Source: Candidatus Poribacteria bacterium (GTDB lineage: Bacteria; Poribacteria; WGA-4E; WGA-3G). Taken from it: a stretch of DNA of 7,782 nt. A program made the position numbers and the translations under genes. The notes beneath the pieces are model-generated. The model saw only the letters and a program-made list of their open reading frames with translations. It had not been told where the DNA came from and made no database searches. The stretch covers positions 1 through 7,782 of the forward strand of contig JAPPMR010000680.1 in the NCBI GenBank assembly GCA_028818995.1, in the 5' to 3' direction. Positions 1-5,600 of this stretch are shown here, piece by piece (position 1 is the stretch's first letter; each line of letters begins with the position of its first letter).

Positions 1-115
1 TTGACGTTGATTTGGACAAATGCCATAGGCGCATTTGACGTTGATTTGGACAAATGCCATAGGCGCATTTGACGTTGATTTGGACAAATACCAAACGCGT
101 ATTTGGCGTTGATTC
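1..115. repeat. 34-bp tandem repeat array with a hairpin in each unit (about 3.4 copies)
   Basis: The motif TTGACGTTGATTTGGACAAA begins at 1, 35 and 69, and a diverged copy (TTGGCGTTGATT) begins at 103, so the period is exactly 34 bp. The array probably continues left of the window. Each unit contains a 7-bp inverted repeat with a 7-nt loop: CAAATGC/GCATTTG at 17-23/31-37 and 51-57/65-71. In the third unit (85-91/99-105) both arms change together to CAAATAC/GTATTTG, so pairing is kept. No open frame of note crosses it. Its function is unknown; a structured repeat or protein-binding array is possible. It is not a CRISPR array, because the sequences between motif copies are themselves repeated. 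Confidence 0.85.
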
Positions 116-275
116 ACGGGACTAAAAAGAGGGTTGGGTCTTGCTGCTATAAACATATCGTCCCTACCAAATCAACGCTATGAATCATGGCGAATGCCAT
201 ACGGGGAATGCCAAGAAGGCATTCATACCGTTGATTTGGCGCATTCGTCTTATGGCATTCAGCGGGACTGAAGAG
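113..275. repeat. Nested inverted repeats with GAATGCC/GGCATTC arms
   Basis: An outer 10-bp inverted repeat GAATGCCATA (192-201) / TATGGCATTC (251-260) encloses a perfect 7-bp hairpin GAATGCC-AAGAA-GGCATTC (206-224). The CGTTGATTTGG motif of the upstream tandem array reappears reversed at about 168-179 and forward at 229-239. A related sequence flanks the block on each side: ATTCACGGGACTAAAAAGAG near 112-131 and ATTCAGCGGGACTGAAGAG near 257-275. This looks like a composite intergenic repeat of the same family as the array to its left. Between 276 and 360 I see only a degenerate GAAACCCAAC-type remnant (329-338) that can pair with GTTGGGT at 133-139. Confidence 0.65.
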
Positions 276-367
276 CGCGACACACATTCGGAAAATCCTT
301 AAATTGACACGTAAGGACAGAGCACAACGAAACCCAACGGACGAACTTTAGATTTTATTAAAGACCG

Positions 368-407
368 ATAACAACTCACAATTAAAACGTTATAATGTCT
401 ATTGTGA
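368..407 (+). promoter_or_regulatory. Candidate sigma70-type promoter with overlapping palindrome
   Basis: A perfect TATAAT -10 hexamer lies at 391-396. At 17-bp spacing upstream is ATAACA (368-373), matching 4 of 6 bases of the TTGACA -35 consensus. A 7-bp inverted repeat TCACAAT (376-382) / ATTGTGA (401-407) brackets the -10 box almost symmetrically and would overlap the expected start near 403. Such a palindrome could be an operator. The promoter would serve the small membrane peptide at 549 and possibly the gene at 730, with a leader of about 145 nt. AT-rich DNA produces TATAAT often, so this is only a candidate. Confidence 0.4.
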
Positions 408-434
408 ACGTAACCTGGTTGATGAGTTTTCCCG

Positions 435-504
435 ATAAATGCAAAAACCGAAATTGGCGTTGATTCGCTGGTAATCAAAAATTGGTGTTTTTCTATAAAT
501 GCAA
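435..504 (+). repeat. Short direct repeats in the leader upstream of the 30-aa ORF
   Basis: ATAAATGCAA occurs at 435-444 and 495-504, 60 bp apart. Between them AAATTGGCGTT (451-461) and AAATTGGTGTT (479-489) form a second, 28-bp-spaced imperfect pair. The segment also contains another copy of the CGTTGATT core (458-465) seen in the tandem array at the left end. Two tiny frames start at the ATGs in the ATAAATGCAA copies (11 and 14 codons) but have no ribosome binding site and are not called. Confidence 0.45.
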
Positions 505-532
505 GGACGAAATGAACCTATTGGAGTGCGAA

Positions 533-538
533 AAGGAG
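533..538 (+). promoter_or_regulatory. Ribosome binding site for the 30-aa membrane peptide
   Basis: AAGGAG at 533-538 stands 10 nt before the ATG at 549. Its near-consensus quality is the main reason to treat the 30-codon frame as a translated gene. Confidence 0.6.
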
Positions 539-548
539 ATTGAATATA

Positions 549-641
549 ATGGGTATTGGCATTTTTGAACTCGGCATCATAATATTTGGTGTTGGGGCAA
601 TACTTGCGATAATAGTAGTGCTTACCAAATCACAGCAGTAA
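549..641 (+). CDS. Small single-span membrane peptide, TatA-like N-terminus (hypothetical)
   Basis: This is a 30-codon frame with an ATG start, TAA stop and an AAGGAG site 10 nt upstream. The product begins MGIGIFELGIIIF, continues as an almost unbroken hydrophobic stretch to about residue 25, and ends in the short polar tail TKSQQ, so it should span the inner membrane once. The start resembles the first residues of TatA-family pore subunits (a GIG...EL opening followed by Ile/Val-rich helix). It lacks the FG hinge, the amphipathic helix and the charged tail that a working TatA needs. It may therefore be a TatA-derived fragment or an unrelated small membrane protein. It lies 88 nt before the 278-codon gene on the same strand, so co-transcription is plausible. 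The existence of the frame and its membrane character are seen; its role is unknown. Confidence 0.5.
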   Translation: MGIGIFELGIIIFGVGAILAIIVVLTKSQQ

Positions 642-656
642 CTGAAAATTTACATC

Positions 657-696
657 AATTAGAATATATATTTGTTCTGAAATAATTAGAATATAT
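657..696. repeat. 13-bp direct repeat AATTAGAATATAT upstream of the 278-aa gene
   Basis: AATTAGAATATAT occurs exactly at 657-669 and 684-696, start to start 27 bp. Both copies lie in the 88-nt gap between the small membrane peptide and the 278-codon gene. They could be paired regulator sites or a duplicated promoter element, but the gap is very AT-rich and I could not fit a convincing -35/-10 pair to them. Confidence 0.5.
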
Positions 697-729
697 GGAT
701 AAGAGAAAAGTTCTAAGGAGAATAGAAAG

Positions 730-1566
730 ATGGAGCAGAAATTCACAATAGAACACCCGGGCAAAGTCATAGATCACCCCTTTCCGCCGACCCGTCCTGA
801 TATCAAGATAGTTGAAAGTTCAGATCGGATTTATGAAGTAGATTGTCAAGAACTACAATGGTGGTTCGCTATCCCAAAGATGGGTGAACGTTATATGTGG
901 GCAGAATACGATGGCGAAACACAGAAGTTAGACGCTGTAACAGAGATGATTCCCACCGCTCCTGCTATTATTCGAGACATTGATTGCGTTGAAATCCAAT
1001 TCAATGAGTGGCTTGCGAAGGACTGGCCACCCTCACCAGATTTGATGTACGTTGCCATTGATGAAACTCACACAAGGTGGATTTCAGTCGTAAATACAAT
1101 TGATGGCAGACGGATTTTCAATACAATCGGCGACGAATGGTTTGAAGCCCAGTGGGGACCTGATGCCAAACGCCGCATCGTTGACGATGGACGCTATGAA
1201 CTTCAACCTGATGGTTCCTATAAACTTACTGATGGGCAAGGGTTTGGTGCAGGCACGTATGATGTGACGATAGGTGAAAATACTTTTCACTGTCTCCGTG
1301 TTTTAGATGCTGATATTACCAAAGAGCACGGTGATGAACTCGCGGAAGTTTATATTGAAGAAGAAACCGGACGCACGGTTTTCTTTAGACGGTATGACGG
1401 ACGATTTCTACGTGGTGATTTGCTTAAAAAGTTTCCTAACAATCGTCGTATTGTAATAAATGACATCACCTATATACATAGCAACTGCACAGGCTGGTTT
1501 CACGATACATTCACGTTGGCATCTTTTGGTCAAACTGCTAACGCCACAGATCAAACCGAAAAGTAA
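730..1566 (+). CDS. Conserved-looking hypothetical protein, 278 aa, cytoplasmic
   Basis: The frame runs from ATG to TAA, with AAGGAG at 715-720 and a 9-nt spacer supporting this start. I do not recognise a named family. There is no signal peptide or membrane segment, so the protein is probably cytoplasmic. It is acidic and rich in Trp and aromatic residues (QWWF 43-46, W57, W94, W99, W117, W137, W142). A segment reading GRRIF...GDEWFEAQWG (126-143) is followed by RRIVDDGRYELQPDGSYKL (148-166). The two halves look distantly alike: each has a predicted strand-rich stretch, a Cys in a short hydrophobic strand (C86 in IDCVEI, C188 in FHCLRV), then a MYVAID/VYIEEETGR-type strand and an R-R-aromatic or DGR turn (about 52-131 and 168-250). 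This suggests an internal duplication of a beta-rich domain. No catalytic motif is evident. Gene identity is well supported; function is unknown. Confidence 0.85.
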   Translation: MEQKFTIEHPGKVIDHPFPPTRPDIKIVESSDRIYEVDCQELQWWFAIPKMGERYMWAEYDGETQKLDAVTEMIPTAPAIIRDIDCVEIQFNEWLAKDWPPSPDLMYVAIDETHTRWISVVNTIDGRRIFNTIGDEWFEAQWGPDAKRRIVDDGRYELQPDGSYKLTDGQGFGAGTYDVTIGENTFHCLRVLDADITKEHGDELAEVYIEEETGRTVFFRRYDGRFLRGDLLKKFPNNRRIVINDITYIHSNCTGWFHDTFTLASFGQTANATDQTEK

Positions 1567-1616
1567 GACTCAATAAGCATTAACTATCTTCTTTCACAGC
1601 AGTGTCTCAATTATAA

Positions 1617-1732
1617 TTATAGTAAAATCCGAAAATATGTTCACATTTCAATGAACGACAATCCCCATACCATAGCGCTGGCGAGGTTTCCTAACCTCGC
1701 CAATGTCCAGATAATTGTGGGTTTTACTATAA
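1617..1732. mobile_element. MITE-like inverted-repeat element, 116 bp
   Basis: The terminal inverted repeats TTATAGTAAAATCC (1617-1630) and GGGTTTTACTATAA (1719-1732) match at 13 of 14 positions. If the ends are taken as TAGTAAAATCC and GGGTTTTACTA, the element is flanked by TA on both sides (1618-1619 and 1730-1731). That would fit the TA target duplication used by IS630/Tc1-mariner transposases, though the boundary is ambiguous. Inside is a perfect 10-bp hairpin TGGCGAGGTT-TCCT-AACCTCGCCA (1679-1702), much richer in G+C than its surroundings. It has no coding capacity, as expected of a non-autonomous element. The hairpin sits about 110 nt past the 278-codon gene and could also end its transcript, although no T-tract follows. 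Confidence 0.65.
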
Positions 1733-1978
1733 CATGAATTTGATATAAGAATTGAGAATTTTTAAAGACTTTGTTTCTAACTTACGTTGTTGTAACAATT
1801 TAAAGATTCATTACAAACATATATGAAAATTTCAGAGTCACTCTGAAATTGTTGTTTTATCAAAAACGCTGAGAATCCTTATTGAGACTGGATTCATCGT
1901 AAGTTTTCTATATAACTCTGAGAACCGACTCTGAAAATTCTGAGTTGATTTTGAAAATATCCGCATTTGCACTAAGGA
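1733..1978. repeat. AT-rich spacer with ACTCTGA palindromes
   Basis: No gene is visible here. A perfect 11-bp inverted repeat AATTTCAGAGT / ACTCTGAAATT, separated by a single base, occupies 1828-1850. ACTCTGA recurs at 1915-1921 and 1928-1934. The latter starts an 18-bp palindrome (1928-1945) of form ACTC-T-GAAAATTC-T-GAGT with one mismatched pair. A further 8-bp inverted repeat, AACTTACG (1779-1786) / CGTAAGTT (1898-1905), encloses much of the block. It may be a decayed repeat element or a set of binding sites; the sequence does not decide. Confidence 0.5.
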
Positions 1979-2307
1979 CTAAAGTTTGGACAATTTTATG
2001 AACTGTCGTTTGTTGACTGGAACACTATATTTGTGCATCCGCAATGTTTGATACACATTTCGCCCCGCTCGGGCTAAGGGTAAATCTTATACACCTATAT
2101 TTTTTGCGATTTGGGTGTCTGAAACAAACTCGTCGAAACTACAGATTTGAAGCAGCCCCAGTGGGGCGGAATGTGTATAGCAGCACGACATACACACGGA
2201 CAAAGCCCCAGCGGGGCGAAATGTGTATGAATAAATCTGATTCTAATATCTACGGTTTTCCATAAACTATCCTATCAAACAAAAATATAAAATTGTCCAA
2301 AGTTTAG
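1979..2307. mobile_element. MITE-like element with 20-bp terminal inverted repeats, 329 bp
   Basis: The left end CTAAAGTTTGGACAATTTTA (1979-1998) and the right end (2288-2307) are inverted copies differing at one position. ACTAA lies just outside both ends (1971-1975, three bases away on the left, and 2308-2312 directly on the right) and may be a remnant target duplication. The interior carries three copies of a G+C-rich motif, AGCCCCAGCGGGGCG followed by AAATGTGTAT: one reversed (2051-2074) and two forward (2154-2178 and 2204-2228, 50 bp apart). A 73-codon frame at 2044-2265 merely reads through these repeats, has no ribosome binding site and is not a gene. No transposase is present, so the element would be non-autonomous. 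Confidence 0.65.
2051..2228. repeat. Three copies of the GCCCCAGCGGGGCG-AAATGTGTAT motif
   Basis: Copies lie at 2051-2074 (minus), 2154-2178 (plus) and 2204-2228 (plus). Each has a GCCCC/GGGGC palindromic core and a conserved ATGTGTAT tail. The central base pairs vary (GAG, AGT, AGC) while the core stays complementary, so the copies are old or under selection for structure. I recall similar intergenic motifs scattered through Poribacteria and planctomycete genomes, but I could not check this. Confidence 0.7.
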
Positions 2308-2532
2308 ACTAACGTGAGTTTGATAATTAGGTTGAATATAGATGTAGGTTAGGTAGAGCGAAGCGAAACCCAACAACTTACCTCTCTTGACGGTAATAAA
2401 GAGTTGGGTTTCACTCGTTTTTTCGGAAATATCAACCTCAAATGGGTTAATAACCTCTCGTTAGGGTCGATTTTTATTGTAGATTTCCGTTCTACCCAAC
2501 CTACGGGATTTATCAAACTCACGTTAGACTAA
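2304..2532. mobile_element. Palindromic element with 23-bp terminal inverted repeats, 229 bp
   Basis: The arms 2304-2326 and 2510-2532 are inverted copies matching at 22 of 23 positions. Their shared core is CTAACGTGAGTTTGATAA, and each outer end is the near-palindrome TTAGACTAA. Two further inverted-repeat layers are nested inside: GTAGGTTAGGTAGA (2344-2357) with TCTACCCAACCTAC (2491-2504), 13 of 14 matching, and GAAACCCAAC (2365-2374) with GTTGGGTTTC (2403-2412), perfect. The transcript could fold into a long branched stem. The left arm overlaps the right terminal repeat of the preceding element by four bases. The GTAGGTTGGGTAGAGCGAAG-type core is one I associate with dispersed repeats in Poribacteria genomes (recollection only). 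Confidence 0.7.
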
Positions 2533-2564
2533 GTAGAAAATAGGTAAAAATATGTTTAAGCGTG

Positions 2565-2594
2565 CTTACAAAGTCCACTGATCAACGCTATACC
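2565..2594 (+). promoter_or_regulatory. Weak candidate promoter for the TPR gene
   Basis: CTTACA (2565-2570) and TATACC (2589-2594) each match 4 of 6 consensus bases, with an 18-bp spacer. They lie in the roughly 150-bp gap between the last palindromic element and the TPR start codon, the only stretch close upstream not occupied by a repeat. No stronger pair was found there, and transcription could instead start inside the elements. Confidence 0.2.
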
Positions 2595-2671
2595 GTAATC
2601 GAAAAATTTCATCAACGGTCTTAACAGGAATTATTGAAATACAAGTCATTTGCAACAACGCCTATTCTGAT

Positions 2672-2676
2672 GGAGG
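2672..2676 (+). promoter_or_regulatory. Ribosome binding site fixing the TPR gene start
   Basis: GGAGG at 2672-2676 is followed by a 7-nt spacer and the ATG at 2684. This ATG is the first in frame after the upstream in-frame TGA at 2579, and it places a clean signal peptide at the N-terminus, so the start is well determined. Confidence 0.85.
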
Positions 2677-2683
2677 TCTTCAG

Positions 2684-5600
2684 ATGTTTGGACGTAAAAA
2701 ATCTTCAATTGCTTTATGTGTGTTATACATTTTATTTTTTTCTTTATCTACTTCTTCAATCATCCTTGCACAAGATGAAACAAACGATGCGAAAATCATC
2801 GAACGCTACAAGTTAATGCTCAGACAAAAGCCGAAAGAGGGGAGCGTTTTTGATCGGCTTTATCAGTTTTATCTTGAAGGACCTGGCTTAGATGCTATGG
2901 TTACTGATTATAACGCAGAAGCACAAGCGAACCCTAACGATTCTAACGTCCAACTTATCTTGGGACATCTCTATAAACGACTTGGGAAAGATACGGAAGC
3001 ACTCACTGCTTACCAGCGCGCTGTTGAACTCTCACAGAACAACTACTATCCGCACTTTGCTCTGGGAAAGATGTATGCAACCCAACGTCAACATGAGAAT
3101 GCTATTGTTGAATTGACAAAGGCTGTGAAGTTGACAGAACAAGTACAATCTACCTCTCCAGAAGAATTAACTGAAATTTATAAAGTGCTTGGACGCTCCT
3201 ATTTTAGGCGTGACAAAGTGGAAGAGGCAATCAACGCATGGTCAAAAATTGCTGAACTTGACCCAGAAGACATATTTGCACGGATTGAACTTGCTGACCT
3301 TTCTCACGAACAAAAACTCTATCCACAAGCAATCGCACAGCACCAAGCCATCCTTGAGATCAAAAAAGAAGATCCGTATCGTAGATGTCTCAGCCTGCGA
3401 GAAATCGGTAAAATCCATGAAGATACTGGCACTTATGAAGCAGCACGTAAACATTACGATGAGGCGTTAGCATTGACTGCACCCGGAAATTGGCTTCGAA
3501 AAGACCTACAGCAACGCATCATCGGTATTTATGCCGCTGACGGAAATTGGGAAGGATTAATCACCTACTATCAAAACAAACTTGAAACAACGCCAAATGA
3601 ACCTGAATTGCTCGGTTTGCTTGCCTCAGCGTATATTGAAAATCAACAACTTGATGAAAGTATTACGACATACCGAAAGGGATTGGAACTTGCCCCAACA
3701 GACTCCGGTCTACGTCTCAACCTGATTACTGCACTTCGCAACGCCGAAAAGTTGGAAGAGGCAGCTACTGAATATGAAGTTCTTACTGAACAACAACCTG
3801 ACGATTTTGGGATTTATAGAGAACTTGGAAAATTGTATGTCCAACTTGCAAATGTAGACAAAGCGAAAGCGGTATATCAGAAAATGATTGACCGCGATCC
3901 ACAAAATGCAAGCACATATCTTATCCTTGCCGAGATTTACACCGGACACGAATGGATGAAAGATGCTGTTACAGCATATCAAAAAGCAATCTCTCTTGAG
4001 CCTGACAATCTGGATTACATTGAGTATTTCGGAGAGTACTACTTCCGTCAAGGCAACCGTGAACAGGCAGTTCAAACATGGAATCAAATGGTTGCTGACA
4101 ATAAAAGCAATGCTGAGAATCACGACCGTTTAGCGCGATTGTTAGGGGCAAAAAAGTTTCCTACTCAAGCGATTGATGCAAGCCGAAAAGCAGTACAATT
4201 GATGCCCGATGCGTATCGCTATCGCGAAGCGTTGGCAAAGCGCCTCATGGAGAATCAAGAATACGAAGATGCCCTTACAGAATACGCTGAGGCTGAAAAA
4301 CTTGCACCAAACGCTTTTTTCGCTGAACAGATGGGTGACCAGAGAATTGAAATCTATCGGCGGCAGGGAACACTTTTAGATGAAATTGGAACAGTAGAAG
4401 AGCAGCTGAAAAAGCAAACGGCAAATGTTGAGGAAACTTTCGCATTGCAGATGCGCCTCGCTAAGATGTATCTCAAGTTGGGGAACATTACTTACGGGCT
4501 TGAAGTTCTATTGGAAGCAAAAGCACTGCGTCCGGATCACATCGTTGTAAACAGAAGGCTTGCAGAAGTGTATACTCAGCAGAATCGCCAAGATGATGCA
4601 AACGCTATCTACACACATTTAATTGAGATAGATTCCGCAAATGCACGCGAATACTACGCAAATATCGCGCGTACCCATCTAAATACCATGGATTTTGAAG
4701 CAGCAACGGAAGCGGCAAAACAGGTCGTTGCACATAGTCCACGGAACCCAGAAGGACATCAACTGTTAGCACAAATCGCAAAAGGATCCGGCAATTATGA
4801 TACGGCTATTGCCAGCCTCAAGCAAGCAATACGGCTTCGCACAGATGCAACCGATATTCGCACAGAACTTGCGACAACTTACAAACTATCAGGAAATCTG
4901 CGGCAAGCACTTGACCAGTATTGGCAGTGTTGGAAATTGAGTGATAGCGTCAGTGATAAACTTGCCTTTGTCAAACCACTCTCAGAGTTATATTATGACC
5001 TCGGACAACATAACGAGTTTCAAGAAAAACTGAAACAACTTTCTAAAGTTGACACCTCCAGTGTTGCACCTGTGCTTGCACTTGCAAATATCTACGAGGA
5101 TATTGGGGATCTGTCTAATGCCAAGTTCCAACTTGCGCGGGCTTTAGATCGGCAACCTGACAATCAAGAGCTGCTGGAACAACTTGTAAAAATTAATACG
5201 GACCTGGGTAATATAGAAGATGCCTTAAACTACCAACAGCAGCTTGTTGATGCACACCCTAATGCTGTGCATCAACAAAAACTGGGTGAATTGTTATACG
5301 ATGCGGGACGTGAACAGGAAGCTATTCAGGCATGGACAAAGCTGATACACGCCAAAAATCAAACACTGGAAGCAGAAATTAAACTCTCTAACTTACTTAT
5401 AAGACACGGACTACTTGAGGAAGCATTACTTACACTTGATCGCGCTGGAGAAAAGGCGACTGATGCAAAAGACATCTATAAAATAGGGGCGATGTTGGTC
5501 GAAATGAACGAATTAGAACGCGCTGAACCACATTTTCAGCGGATTCTGGAAATGCCTACACCGCAAACTAAACCCGCTTCAGCAACTACAACGACTCACA

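Noticed and set aside
1..115. Possible CRISPR array
   Set aside because: The 34-bp period leaves no room for unique spacers, and the whole unit repeats.
439..543. Two tiny frames (11 and 14 codons) starting at 439 and 499 as possible leader peptides
   Set aside because: Neither has a ribosome binding site, and no codon run suggests attenuation. Their ATGs belong to a short direct repeat.
1084..1290. 68-codon frame on the minus strand
   Set aside because: It lies antisense inside the well-supported 278-codon gene, and its product has no recognisable features.
1679..1702. Rho-independent terminator for the 278-aa gene
   Set aside because: The 10-bp stem is strong, but no T-run follows on the plus strand, and the hairpin is better explained as the interior of the inverted-repeat element.
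2044..2265. 73-codon frame on the plus strand
   Set aside because: It reads through the GCCCCAGCGGGGCG repeats of the 1979-2307 element, has no ribosome binding site, and its composition is dictated by the repeats.
1733..2683. tRNA or other standard RNA gene in the long spacer
   Set aside because: I saw no cloverleaf pattern, anticodon arm or rRNA-like block; the palindromes are all accounted for by repeat elements.
2634..2816. 60-codon plus-strand frame starting before the TPR gene
   Set aside because: It overlaps the TPR start in another frame. The GGAGG site is placed for the ATG at 2684, not for this one.
3710..4151. 137-codon and 60-codon minus-strand frames
   Set aside because: Both are antisense shadows of the TPR repeats, where low stop density on the opposite strand is expected. 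They are Cys/Phe/Ile-rich with no motif.
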